The notes under the pieces were generated by a model. The model saw only the letters and a list, made by a program, of their open reading frames with translations. It had not been told where the DNA came from and did not search any database. From CAYZUC01 sp964481705 (GTDB taxonomy: Bacteria > Bacillota > Clostridia > Lachnospirales > Lachnospiraceae): DNA of 8,764 nt. Location of the stretch: the NCBI GenBank assembly GCA_964481705.1, contig CAYZUC010000110.1:1-8764 (forward strand), given 5' to 3'. Numbering within the stretch: position 1 is the stretch's first letter; each line of letters starts with the position of its first letter. Positions 1 to 6,802 of the stretch are shown here, piece after piece. The translations under genes were made by a program, and so were the position numbers.

Positions 1-992
1 CACGCAAAGTATGTATCGTTTCCGATACGAATGTCTTCCCCCTGTATGGCGAGGAGCTCACTGGAATCATTGAGAAATCCTGCTCCTATTGTTCCTCATT
101 TGTTATGGACGCAGGAGAAGAGAATAAGAATCTGCAAACCGTTCAAAAGCTGTACAAGAAATTAATCGAAGAACACTTTGACCGTAACGATTTTCTCATT
201 GCACTTGGAGGTGGTGTAGTAGGTGATTTGTGCGGTTATACTGCAGCTACCTATCTTCGTGGAATTGATTTTATCCAGATTCCCACCACATTACTATCTC
301 AAGCTGACAGCAGTATTGGTGGTAAGACCGGGGTGGATTTTGATTCCTATAAAAATATGGTTGGTGCCTTTCATATGCCACGACTGGTTTATATGAATAT
401 GAGTGTTCTGAGAACTTTAAGCAGCAGACAGTTTGCTTCCGGAATGGGAGAAGTTTTAAAACACGGACTGATTCGTGATGGAATCTTTTACGAGTGGTTG
501 ATTGAACATTTCATGGAGATTAACGACCGCGAAACAGAAGTTTTGACAGAAATGATACTGCGAAGCTGCCAAATAAAGAAATCCATTGTAGAGAAAGACC
601 CTACGGAGCAAGGAGAACGTGCTTTGTTGAACTTTGGTCATACAATAGGTCATGCCATTGAGAAACAAATGAATTTCAAACTGCTTCACGGGGAATGTGT
701 TGCTCTTGGCTGTATCGCAGCTGCGCATATTTCATACAAACGTAATTTGCTCTCTACCGAAGAGTTCTACGAGCTTCGTGATATGTTTGTGCCCTTTGAG
801 TTACCAATATCTATCACAGATATCAATGCAGATGATATATTGTCTCTTACAAAATCAGACAAAAAAATGGATGGTAAGAAAATCAAATTCATTCTTTTAA
901 AGAAAATTGGTAAATCCTTTATTGATACAACCGTTACTGACGAAGAAATAAGAGCGGCGGTGCAGGAATTAATTTTTGATGAAGAGGAATAA
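1..992 (+). CDS. aroB: 3-dehydroquinate synthase, 5'-truncated by window edge
   Basis: AroB converts DAHP to 3-dehydroquinate, step two of the shikimate pathway, in the cytosol, using NAD and a divalent metal. The frame is open from base 3 with no stop, so the gene starts outside the window. About 329 residues are visible against roughly 350-370 in the family, so only some 30 N-terminal residues are missing. The glycine-rich NAD-binding stretch LGGGVVGD is visible, as are the family blocks IPTTLLSQADSSIGGKTGV and NMVGAF. The expected metal ligands are present: Glu of GMGEVLKHG (visible residue ~150), His of NFGHTIGHA (~213) and His of LHGE (~229). The stop is TAA at 990-992. lspA begins 19 nt downstream on the same strand, so the two are probably co-transcribed. 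The identification is secure; no regulation is visible because the promoter is outside. Confidence 0.96.
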   Translation, partial: RKVCIVSDTNVFPLYGEELTGIIEKSCSYCSSFVMDAGEENKNLQTVQKLYKKLIEEHFDRNDFLIALGGGVVGDLCGYTAATYLRGIDFIQIPTTLLSQADSSIGGKTGVDFDSYKNMVGAFHMPRLVYMNMSVLRTLSSRQFASGMGEVLKHGLIRDGIFYEWLIEHFMEINDRETEVLTEMILRSCQIKKSIVEKDPTEQGERALLNFGHTIGHAIEKQMNFKLLHGECVALGCIAAAHISYKRNLLSTEEFYELRDMFVPFELPISITDINADDILSLTKSDKKMDGKKIKFILLKKIGKSFIDTTVTDEEIRAAVQELIFDEEE

Positions 993-1011
993 CCCTTAGA
1001 AAGAGGAATAC

Positions 1012-1671
1012 GTGTTATACACGCAGAGTGAAAAGATGGAAAAGAAGAAACAGAATCCCATAGTAATCTATATCATTGATTTATTAGCAATTGTACTTTT
1101 AACCTGGTTTGATCAGTTTACAAAATCGTTAGCTGTTCAAAAGCTTATGAACAAAAAAGCCTTTAATTTAATACCCAATGTACTTCAGTTCCGATATTTG
1201 GAGAATCGTGGTGCTGCATTTGGTATGATGCAGAATCAAAAATGGTTTTTCCTTTTCATTGGAATTGCTTTTCTGATTGTGGCTGTTTTTTTTCTGATTC
1301 GGATTCCCATCAGAAAAAAATATACCATTTTGAGAGCCTGTCTCGTTATTCTGGCTGCTGGGGCAGTTGGCAATATGATTGACCGTGTTTTTCTCGGGTA
1401 TGTAATTGATTTTATCTTTATTATATATATTAATTTTCCTATATTTAATGTGGCTGATTGTTATGTGACGGTATCAACAGCGCTTTTGATAATTATCATA
1501 CTTTTTTATTATAAGGAAGATGACCTAAACCTAAAAAAGGCAAGAACACCACGAATCCATTCCTCCATGCGTGAACCGATGGAAGGAACAGTAACTATGC
1601 AGGAAACAGCAGACGAAGTAGAAAAAACAGACGAAATAGAAGAAACAAAAGAAACAAAAGAAACAGAGTAG
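1012..1671 (+). CDS. lspA: Lipoprotein signal peptidase (signal peptidase II)
   Basis: LspA is the membrane aspartyl protease that cleaves signal peptides from diacylglyceryl-prolipoproteins. Four membrane segments can be read (about residues 17-32, 78-97, 106-122, 150-167). Conserved blocks are FDQFTK (33-38), ENRGAAFG (64-71), GAVGNMIDR (117-125, catalytic Asp124) and FNVADC (145-150, catalytic Asp149). The GTG start at 1012 is chosen because AAGAGG (1001-1006) sits 5 nt upstream; an in-frame ATG at 1036 has a poorer site and is the alternative. The protein is 219 aa against about 150-170 typical. The excess is a charged Glu/Thr/Lys tail after residue ~168, ending in three 9-nt tandem repeats. 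It lies 19 nt after aroB and 22 nt before the pseudouridine synthase, an lspA-rluD pairing also known from Bacillus subtilis. Confidence 0.96.
   Translation: MLYTQSEKMEKKKQNPIVIYIIDLLAIVLLTWFDQFTKSLAVQKLMNKKAFNLIPNVLQFRYLENRGAAFGMMQNQKWFFLFIGIAFLIVAVFFLIRIPIRKKYTILRACLVILAAGAVGNMIDRVFLGYVIDFIFIIYINFPIFNVADCYVTVSTALLIIIILFYYKEDDLNLKKARTPRIHSSMREPMEGTVTMQETADEVEKTDEIEETKETKETE
1642..1668 (+). repeat. Three 9-nt tandem repeats at the 3' end of lspA
   Basis: Two exact GAAACAAAA units are followed by a near copy, GAAACAGAG, just before the lspA stop. They encode ETK-ETK-ETE. A period of nine keeps the frame, so changes in copy number would alter only the length of the charged cytoplasmic tail. 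Confidence 0.85.
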
Positions 1672-1693
1672 GATTATTAAGCGAGGACGGGCT

Positions 1694-2608
1694 ATGTCAC
1701 AGGAATCATTCGAAGTATCAGAAGATTATAATGGATTTCGTATTGATAAATGTATTGCTGATTTTGATTCTAATCTATCACGTTCTCGTGTTCAGAAATT
1801 AGTAGAAGAGCAAAAGGTCACTGTTAACGAATTTATCGTAAAATCCAGTTACAAGGTAACAACAGGTGATCGTATTGCTTTCGAGGTTCCTGATGCAGTG
1901 GAGCCTAATATAATAGCGGAAAATATACCACTTGACATCCTGTATGAAGATCAGGATGTCATTGTTGTAAATAAGCCCAAAGGAATGGTGGTACATCCTG
2001 CTCCCGGACACTATCAGGGTACACTTGTAAATGCGCTCTTGTATCACTGTAAGGATGATTTGTCCGGTATCAATGGTGTCTTACGACCTGGGATTGTCCA
2101 TAGAATTGATCGGGACACTACCGGTTCACTTTTGATATGCAAAAATGACGATGCTCACAATTTCCTTGCGGAACAATTAAAGGTTCATTCCATTACCAGA
2201 AAATATGTAGCTATTGTACATGGTGTAATAAAAGAGGATTCCGGTACTGTCAATGCGCCGATTGGCAGACATCCAAATGACAGAATCAAAATGGCAATCA
2301 ACAAGCGTAATGGAAGAGAAGCCATCACACATTACCGCGTGTTAGATCGCTTTTCTAAGTATACTTATATTGAATGTATTCTGGAAACAGGAAGAACACA
2401 TCAAATCCGCGTACATATGGCGAGCATAGGTCATCCCATTCTTGGCGATGATGTCTATTGTCGTGCAAAAAACGAATGGAATCTACAAGGACAGACACTT
2501 CATGCCAAAACTCTTGGCTTTATTCACCCCACCAGTCGCGAATATATGGAATTCGAAGCTCCTTTGCCACAATATTTTGTAGATTTATTATCACATTTAT
2601 CTAGATAG
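1694..2608 (+). CDS. rluD: RluA/RluD-family 23S rRNA pseudouridine synthase
   Basis: This enzyme isomerises specific uridines to pseudouridine. RluD itself acts on helix 69 of 23S rRNA, but the exact target here is inferred. The N-terminus (about residues 14-60) is an S4-like RNA-binding domain with SRSRVQKLV. The catalytic domain follows, with VVNKPKGMVVHPAPGH (91-106), the signature HRIDRDTTG (136-144, catalytic Asp139) and the C-terminal block ETGRTHQIRVHMA. At 304 aa it is full length for the family. The ATG at 1694 is preceded by GCGAGGA at 1681-1687. It lies 22 nt after lspA, the same pairing as lspA-ylyB in Bacillus subtilis, so it probably belongs to the aroB-lspA operon. No strong terminator is visible after it. 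Family assignment is firm; the precise orthologue (RluD versus another RluA-family member) is less certain. Confidence 0.93.
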   Translation: MSQESFEVSEDYNGFRIDKCIADFDSNLSRSRVQKLVEEQKVTVNEFIVKSSYKVTTGDRIAFEVPDAVEPNIIAENIPLDILYEDQDVIVVNKPKGMVVHPAPGHYQGTLVNALLYHCKDDLSGINGVLRPGIVHRIDRDTTGSLLICKNDDAHNFLAEQLKVHSITRKYVAIVHGVIKEDSGTVNAPIGRHPNDRIKMAINKRNGREAITHYRVLDRFSKYTYIECILETGRTHQIRVHMASIGHPILGDDVYCRAKNEWNLQGQTLHAKTLGFIHPTSREYMEFEAPLPQYFVDLLSHLSR

Positions 2609-2612
2609 AGTA

Positions 2613-2641
2613 TTGCAGAATGCATTTTCCTGTGATATACT
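2613..2641 (+). promoter_or_regulatory. Candidate extended -10 promoter for the 192-aa protein and cstA
   Basis: TATACT at 2636-2641 matches the -10 consensus in five of six positions and is preceded by TG one base away (extended -10). A weak -35, TTGCAG at 2613-2618, lies 17 nt upstream. Transcription would start near 2648, just before the TTG start at 2665. It sits in the 56-nt gap after rluD, so hypothetical-cstA may be a separate unit. Confidence 0.5.
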
Positions 2642-2664
2642 TTTAGAGAAATTTAATAAAGATA

Positions 2665-3243
2665 TTGAAAGTTTATACTCTTTTTTGTGTAAGATTACCT
2701 ATATCTGGAAGGTTGGATGAATCATTGACACGAGCAGAAGTAATTGATCGAATTCTTAAAAGTTATGAAGCATATTATGATATCGAGAGATTCAAAGAAT
2801 CTTCTGCGTGCGGAATTATTGCAAAGTGTTCTTTTTTTGCACGTTCTGAAAAGTATGTTCTTGTTAAGAAAGCGAAGTTATGGAGCGCAGACAGTAACGA
2901 GTATGTCTATATTTATTCCTTTCCAAAGTTAACTAAAGAGATTTACGATCAATGTCGAGATGATGCATATGAGAAGGGAATGGCATTAATAGACCCCAAG
3001 CCCGGACATATGTACACCTATATTACGACACTCTTTATCTGTGATGATTCTGATCCGGATGCAGTGAAAGCATTAAAGAGATGCCGCCTTCACAAGAATT
3101 TTCAATTTTCGCTATTGGGATGGATGGATTTTCACACAGCTCTAGTAGATATCAAAGCTACTAAGATATTTACGAACGGCAGTGGGAGAGACAATGCGAA
3201 ATTTTTGAAAAGAATACTCAAGCAAAATAAAAAAGGGAGGTAG
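2665..3243 (+). CDS. Uncharacterised 192-aa protein directly upstream of cstA
   Basis: I do not recognise this family and assign no function. The protein looks soluble: no signal peptide or membrane segment is visible, and the composition is mixed with a basic C-terminus (KFLKRILKQNKKGR). Landmarks are RAEVIDRILKSYEAYYDIERF (residues ~24-44, probably helical), a central stretch ending in KPGHMYTYITTLFICDD, and GWMDFHTALVDI near residue 151. An in-frame TAG at 2644 limits the start. TTG at 2665 is the first usable codon, although its ribosome binding site is weak. A candidate promoter ends at 2641. The stop at 3241-3243 lies 8 nt before the chosen cstA start, and the cstA Shine-Dalgarno is inside this gene's last codons, so translational coupling to cstA is likely. 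Normal codon use and good length argue that it is real. Confidence 0.82.
   Translation: MKVYTLFCVRLPISGRLDESLTRAEVIDRILKSYEAYYDIERFKESSACGIIAKCSFFARSEKYVLVKKAKLWSADSNEYVYIYSFPKLTKEIYDQCRDDAYEKGMALIDPKPGHMYTYITTLFICDDSDPDAVKALKRCRLHKNFQFSLLGWMDFHTALVDIKATKIFTNGSGRDNAKFLKRILKQNKKGR
3235..3240 (+). promoter_or_regulatory. Ribosome binding site that decides the cstA start
   Basis: GGGAGG at 3235-3240 is only 2 nt from an in-frame GTG at 3243 but 11 nt from the ATG at 3252. The first spacing is too short for efficient initiation, so the ATG is preferred. The site lies inside the end of the upstream gene. Confidence 0.7.
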
Positions 3244-3251
3244 TGCGTAAC

Positions 3252-5000
3252 ATGAATGCAGCAGTAATTTTGGTTTTAAGTATCGCGTTATTAGTTTGTG
3301 GCTATTTATTTTATGGTAGATGGCTCGCAAAGAAGTGGGGAGTAGATGAGAGTAAGACAACTCCTTCCCATGAGATGGAAGATGGAATCGACTATTGTCC
3401 GGCAAAGACTCCGGTATTGATGGGTCATCATTTTTCATCCATAGCAGGTGCAGGTCCTATTAACGGACCAATTCAGGCAGCCGTTTTTGGTTGGGTTCCT
3501 GTTTTACTTTGGATTATCGTAGGTGGAATTTTCTTTGGTGCGGTTCACGATTTTGGAGCTTTATTTGCTTCTATTCGTCACAAAGGTCAGTCCATAGGTG
3601 AAGTAATTGCCGATACCATGGGCGCTAAGTCAAAGAAAATGTTTATTATCTTCGGTTATCTTACCTTACTCCTGGTTGTAGCAGCTTTTGCATCCATCGT
3701 AGCCAGTACATTTGGCGTTAATGCTGAGATGGCTGATGCTGTAAGAAATGCAAATCAGTCAACAGCTATGATTTCTTTATTGTTTATACTTTTAGCTATT
3801 GTCTTTGGATTCTGTGTATACCGCAGAAATGCACCTATCGGCATTTCTACTATCATTGGTATCGTTGGAATCATTATTATCGTTGCTATTGGTCTTAATT
3901 GGCATCCGGTTGCTTTGTCTTCCAAGGCATGGATGGTATTTTTGGGAATTTACATATTGATAGCATCTGTAACACCTGTATGGATTCTGTTACAGCCTCG
4001 TGATTATTTGAGCTCTTTCTTGCTTTACTTTATGATGATCGTTGCTTTTATTGGTATCATCGGAGCTGCAATCACAGGTAACGCAAGTCTTGATATTCCT
4101 GCATTTACAGGCTTTACAGCAGCTAATGGAAATGGTTTGTTTGCGAAAGGAACTTTATTCCCCGCATTGTTCGTAACCATAGCCTGTGGCGCTATTTCCG
4201 GTTTCCATTCATTGGTTTCCTCCGGAACTACATCCAAACAGTTGGATAGCGAAAAAGATGCACTTCCTATTGGATATGGCGCAATGTTAATCGAGTGTGT
4301 ACTTGCAGTAGTTTCTCTTTGTGCAGTAGGTTTTGTATGGAATTCTGTAAGCGCAACCGATCCGGAAGCATTAAAAGCAGCCGGACTTGCAGCTCCTACC
4401 GCAGTATTTGCTAAAGGTATTTCTCAGATGATCGGTACCTTTGTAGGTTCTGAGAGTTCTGTAGTTACAATATCTTATAGTATGCTGGTACTTGCAGTAT
4501 CTGTATTCTGTCTGACATCACTTGATACAGCAACACGTCTTGCACGTTATATGTTCCAGGAATTCTGGTTGGAGCCTGGTGAGACAGTAGATAGTGTTAC
4601 CGGAACGAAGAAGATTCTCGTTAATCCATATGTAGCTACCGCAATTACCGTTGTATTAGGTATTGCCCTTGGTATGACAGGTTATGCAAAGATCTGGCCG
4701 CTATTTGGTGCAGCAAACCAGTTACTTGCAGCTCTAGGATTACTTGCTGTTGCTACATGGCTTGGCAAAATCGGCAAGAAGAACAGTATGTTCTTTATCC
4801 CGATGGGATTCATGCTGATTGTCACAATCGTTTCTCTTTGCTTTACTTTAAAGAGTAATATTACAAACGTAATGAGCGCTACCGATCCGGTATGGAGTGT
4901 TATTCGTATCGTAATCAGTGCATTATTAGTTGTCCTTGCTGTTATCCTTGCAATTGATGGCATCAAGACATTAGCAAAGACCGATAAGAAGAAAGCATAA
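3252..5000 (+). CDS. cstA: CstA-family carbon starvation / pyruvate or peptide transporter
   Basis: This is a multi-pass inner-membrane transporter of the CstA family. E. coli CstA and BtsT take up peptides and/or pyruvate; the substrate here is not shown by sequence. From ATG 3252 it is 582 aa, shorter than the ~700-aa E. coli forms and close to the short form common in Firmicutes. The family hallmark GHHFSSIAGAGPINGPI is at residues 58-74, followed by VHDFGALFASIRHKGQS. FHSLVSSGTTSKQ lies at about 318-330, and the C-terminal half carries further helices including GAANQLLAALGLLAVATWLG. Around fifteen hydrophobic segments are readable. It follows the 192-aa protein by 8 nt and ends just before an intrinsic terminator. 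No signal sequence beyond the first membrane helix is seen. The family call is very secure; the symbol is by family. Confidence 0.95.
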   Translation: MNAAVILVLSIALLVCGYLFYGRWLAKKWGVDESKTTPSHEMEDGIDYCPAKTPVLMGHHFSSIAGAGPINGPIQAAVFGWVPVLLWIIVGGIFFGAVHDFGALFASIRHKGQSIGEVIADTMGAKSKKMFIIFGYLTLLLVVAAFASIVASTFGVNAEMADAVRNANQSTAMISLLFILLAIVFGFCVYRRNAPIGISTIIGIVGIIIIVAIGLNWHPVALSSKAWMVFLGIYILIASVTPVWILLQPRDYLSSFLLYFMMIVAFIGIIGAAITGNASLDIPAFTGFTAANGNGLFAKGTLFPALFVTIACGAISGFHSLVSSGTTSKQLDSEKDALPIGYGAMLIECVLAVVSLCAVGFVWNSVSATDPEALKAAGLAAPTAVFAKGISQMIGTFVGSESSVVTISYSMLVLAVSVFCLTSLDTATRLARYMFQEFWLEPGETVDSVTGTKKILVNPYVATAITVVLGIALGMTGYAKIWPLFGAANQLLAALGLLAVATWLGKIGKKNSMFFIPMGFMLIVTIVSLCFTLKSNITNVMSATDPVWSVIRIVISALLVVLAVILAIDGIKTLAKTDKKKA

Positions 5001-5007
5001 ATTATTC

Positions 5008-5047
5008 GAAATCCTCACTTGAAAATAGTGGGGATTTCTTTTATTTT
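5008..5047 (+). terminator. Intrinsic terminator after cstA
   Basis: A 12-bp stem (5008-5019 with 5027-5038, one T-G wobble) encloses a 7-nt loop and is followed by a T-rich tract from 5037 to 5047. It begins 8 nt after the cstA stop and ends the hypothetical-cstA transcription unit. Confidence 0.9.
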
Positions 5048-5092
5048 GTCAATGGTTGACATAATATACTTATGTAAACTCACAAAATGCAA

Positions 5093-5121
5093 TGTACAAT
5101 TATCGAAAAATCAGTTATAAT
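5093..5121 (+). promoter_or_regulatory. Candidate promoter of the cytidylate-kinase-like gene
   Basis: A perfect -10, TATAAT at 5116-5121, is separated by 17 nt from TGTACA at 5093-5098, a four-of-six match to the -35 consensus. Transcription would begin near 5128, giving a leader of about 45 nt. A separate TTGACA at 5056-5061 has no suitable -10 at normal spacing and is not preferred. Confidence 0.65.
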
Positions 5122-5173
5122 AGAAGTAACAAAATGAACTGTTTCTTTGGTTCAACAAAGGAGCGTGAATTGT

Positions 5174-5800
5174 ATGAACACAATTATCACAATTGGAAGA
5201 CAGTTTGGAAGTGGCGGAAGAGAGATCGGAGAGAAACTGGCCGCTCAGCTCGGCATTCAATGTTATGACAAGGAGCTGCTGGCAAGAGCAGCCAAGGACA
5301 GCGGATTATGCAAAGAAGTCTTTGAGAATCACGATGAGGTACCTACCAACAGCTTTTTATACAACCTCGTTATGGATACGTATTCCTTTGGCTATAATTC
5401 ATCCACCTTTGTTGATATGCCAATCAGTCACAAAGTATTCTTAGCACAGTTTGATTCCATTAAGAAGCTTGCCGATGAGGGTCCCTGTATCATTGTTGGG
5501 CGTTGCGCAGACTACGCGTTAGCAGATTATCCTAATTGTATACATTTGTTCATTCACGGTGATCTGGACGCAAGAATCAAGAGAATATCCGGAAAATACA
5601 ATTTAACACCGGAAAAGGCAAAGGATATGATCCTAAAGAAGGATAAACAACGTTCCAGTTACTATAATTATTATTCGTCGAAAAAATGGGGCCATTCCGA
5701 CACGTATGATTTATCCATTGATTCCAGCAAACTTGGAATCGACGGAACGGTTAATTTAATTCGTCAATACATTGAAGATGTTGAGAAAGCTCGTGAATAA
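5174..5800 (+). CDS. Cytidylate kinase-like family protein
   Basis: This is a small P-loop kinase of the cytidylate-kinase-like family, common in Clostridia and distinct from canonical Cmk. The expected reaction is nucleotide (CMP-type) phosphorylation, but the true substrate is not known from sequence. From ATG 5174 the protein is 208 aa. The P-loop GRQFGSGGREIG is at residues 8-19, followed by a core strand GPCIIVGRCADYAL (103-116). The Lys/Arg-rich lid then has KKDKQRSSYYNYY and KKWG, with YDLSID just after, the usual family ending. ATG 5174 is chosen because AAAGGAG (5157-5163) lies 10 nt upstream; an in-frame TTG at 5147 would add nine residues and has no such site. It has its own candidate promoter and is followed by a strong hairpin, so it appears monocistronic. 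Confidence 0.9.
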   Translation: MNTIITIGRQFGSGGREIGEKLAAQLGIQCYDKELLARAAKDSGLCKEVFENHDEVPTNSFLYNLVMDTYSFGYNSSTFVDMPISHKVFLAQFDSIKKLADEGPCIIVGRCADYALADYPNCIHLFIHGDLDARIKRISGKYNLTPEKAKDMILKKDKQRSSYYNYYSSKKWGHSDTYDLSIDSSKLGIDGTVNLIRQYIEDVEKARE

Positions 5801-5818
5801 TTCTTTTCTTATTTATAA

Positions 5819-5854
5819 GAAACGCCGTTGTCTATCTACAGACAGCGGCGTTTC
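5819..5854 (+). terminator. Strong hairpin after the kinase gene, probable terminator
   Basis: A 15-bp stem (5819-5833 with 5840-5854, one G-T wobble, GC-rich core GCCG/CGGC) surrounds a 6-nt loop, beginning 18 nt after the stop. The T tract after it is weak (CGTTATATG), so termination may be partial. An overlapping AT-only hairpin, TTCTTAT...ATAAGAA (5806-5821), could form instead. Confidence 0.65.
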
Positions 5855-5887
5855 GTTATATGAGAGTAATTTAATTCCGGAATCCAT

Positions 5888-5917
5888 CTATTCGCAAAAC
5901 AACTGTTTAACGAATAG
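5888..5917. repeat. Small inverted repeat near the core/accessory junction
   Basis: CTATTCG (5888-5894) and CGAATAG (5911-5917) pair over 7 bp, with a possible inner AAAC/GTTT pairing. No T tract follows. It could be a minor hairpin or a protein site; its role is unknown. Confidence 0.45.
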
Positions 5918-6025
5918 AAAACACTTAACGTAACGATACAATATCATAGTCACTTTTGTTTTGTCAAGCAAAATTTATTAAAAGTAAAGTCAAAGGCAAT
6001 ATATTTCCTTCTTCTAATCTTATCC

Positions 6026-6140
6026 CCTGCATAGAGTGTGTACAAGCGTGTAAGCCTTGCGCTATTTGATGGCACACTTCAACGTGTGCATTTTCATCAA
6101 ATATCACAAGGCTTACACGCTTGTACACACTCTATGCAGG
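6026..6140. repeat. 115-bp palindrome with perfect 34-bp arms
   Basis: Arm 6026-6059 is the exact reverse complement of 6107-6140 (34 of 34). Inside, a 3x3 internal loop is followed by a second 9-bp stem (6063-6071 with 6095-6103), then a 6-bp GCACAC/GTGTGC hairpin with loop TTCAAC at 6072-6089. The flank shows TATC on both sides (6021-6024 and 6141-6144), one base off the left arm. The outer 17 bases of the left arm are also present, diverged, in repeat copy B, so that part belongs to the repeat unit. It could be a MITE-like insertion or an inverted duplication. No coding is seen. Confidence 0.93.
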
Positions 6141-6231
6141 TATCTTTATTCATCATTTATTTAGTAATGTTTTAAAGTCAAAAGATAAAAAGAATAAAAA
6201 CAAATTCAAGGACAATGATTTTACCTGCTAC

Positions 6232-6319
6232 GAATTTCTAAGATTCTTTGGACAAGAAAAAGGGGTAAGGATAACGACCCCCTTTTTCAAAAAGCTGTCC
6301 TGCACAATCTAAGAAATTC
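6232..6319 (+). ncRNA. Putative structured element, copy A (88-nt long hairpin)
   Basis: Successive stems pair as GAATTTCT/AGAAATTC (6232-6239 with 6312-6319), AGATT/AATCT (6241-6245 with 6306-6310), GGACA/TGTCC (6250-6254 with 6296-6300) and AAAAAGGGG/CCCCTTTTT (6257-6265 with 6279-6287). The terminal loop has TAAGGATAACGA. Each paired change relative to copy B is compensated. The internal loops CTTT, AG, CAAAAAGC and TGCAC are identical in both. A run of nine T's follows at 6330-6338. Transcription and strand are not shown; a single-stranded DNA role is equally possible. Confidence 0.6.
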
Positions 6320-6336
6320 TGTATCCTTATTTTTTT

Positions 6337-6577
6337 TTCCTTCTTCCAATCTTTTCCCCTTCATAGATTGTGTATCTTTGTTAATCATTTATTTAGCAAT
6401 GTTTTAAAGTCAAAAAGATTAAAAGTCAAAAACCATTGACAAAGTATTTAACTGGCTACGAATTACTAAGGTTCTTTGGACAAGAAAAGGGGGCAAGGAT
6501 GAGCGAACCCCCTTTTCAAAAAGCTGTCCTGCACAACCTAAGTAATTCTGCCTCCTTGATTTTGTTCCAATCTTTTA
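6337..6577 (+). repeat. Tandem repeat copy B (uninterrupted)
   Basis: This is the second direct copy, beginning TTCCTTCTTCC at 6337. The TTCCAATCTTTT motif recurs at 6344 and again at 6565, giving a unit of about 221 bp. Copy B lacks the palindrome: where A has it, B reads straight through as GTGTATCTTT. The 3' boundary is approximate. Confidence 0.82.
6460..6548 (+). ncRNA. Putative structured element, copy B (89-nt long hairpin)
   Basis: The architecture matches copy A: GAATTACT/AGTAATTC (6460-6467 with 6541-6548), AGGTT/AACCT (6469-6473 with 6535-6539), GGACA/TGTCC (6478-6482 with 6525-6529) and AAAAGGGGG/CCCCCTTTT (6485-6493 with 6508-6516), with a 14-nt terminal loop. Compared with A, the pairs a6465-t6543, g6471-c6537 and g6489-c6512 are t-a, a-t and a-t respectively. 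These are three compensatory swaps with no broken pair. The T tract after this copy is weaker (GATTTTG). Confidence 0.6.
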
Positions 6578-6625
6578 TCATACATATATTTTTATATTAT
6601 TACACGCTGTTAATTTCAAAAGACC

Positions 6626-6645
6626 TAAAAGCAATAGTCTGCTTT
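6626..6645. repeat. ATAGTC-loop hairpin, copy 1 (20-bp direct repeat)
   Basis: TAAAAGCAATAGTCTGCTTT occurs here and, identically, at 7347-7366. AAAAGCA and TGCTTT(C) pair around loop ATAGTC. Confidence 0.85.
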
Positions 6646-6670
6646 CCCATTGAATGATTTATATTTTCTC

Positions 6671-6700
6671 GTGTTATCTCGATAACGGACTCGATAACAC
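6671..6700. repeat. GATAAC operator-like array
   Basis: GTGTTATC (6671-6678) and GATAACAC (6693-6700) form an 8-bp inverted repeat. A third GATAAC (6681-6686) makes an inner hairpin, and CTCGATAAC occurs twice as a direct repeat (6678-6686 and 6690-6700 region, 3-nt spacer). This is the layout of a DNA-binding or recombinase site; the binder is unknown. Confidence 0.6.
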
Positions 6701-6802
6701 ATCTTAACTAAATAATGATTTTGACAAGTGCTTATATATCATTCTCGACATTGCCATTCCCGAAGGCAATGAAAAAATACATTTTCGTTTCACTTTACTT
6801 TT

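Larger units (their letters stand above)
6005..6336 (+). repeat. Tandem repeat copy A (contains a palindrome insertion)
   Basis: This is the first of two direct copies. It starts with TTCCTTCTTC and shares with copy B a near-identical block (6141-6183, three differences in 43 bases), the long covarying hairpin, and the following AAATTCTG segment. It is about 110 bp longer than copy B because it carries most of a 115-bp palindrome between its left flank and TATCTTT. Copy B starts at 6337. Confidence 0.85.

Noticed and set aside
5056..5061. TTGACA as -35 of the kinase promoter
   Set aside because: There is no acceptable -10 at 16-18 nt. The TATAAT at 5116 pairs better with TGTACA at 5093.
6121..6312. 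Plus-strand open frame across repeat copy A
   Set aside because: It begins with TTG inside the palindrome, has no ribosome binding site, and its frame after the stem loop differs from copy B. The covarying hairpin explains the conservation better.
6005..6577. CRISPR array
   Set aside because: There are only two repeats of ~221 bp, with no short regular repeats or unique spacers and no cas genes.
6436..6657. Plus-strand open frame across repeat copy B sharing a YE[FL]LRFFGQEKG stretch with copy A
   Set aside because: It has a TTG start with no ribosome binding site. Similarity to copy A ends at the loop length change, and stem changes are compensatory rather than codon-structured.
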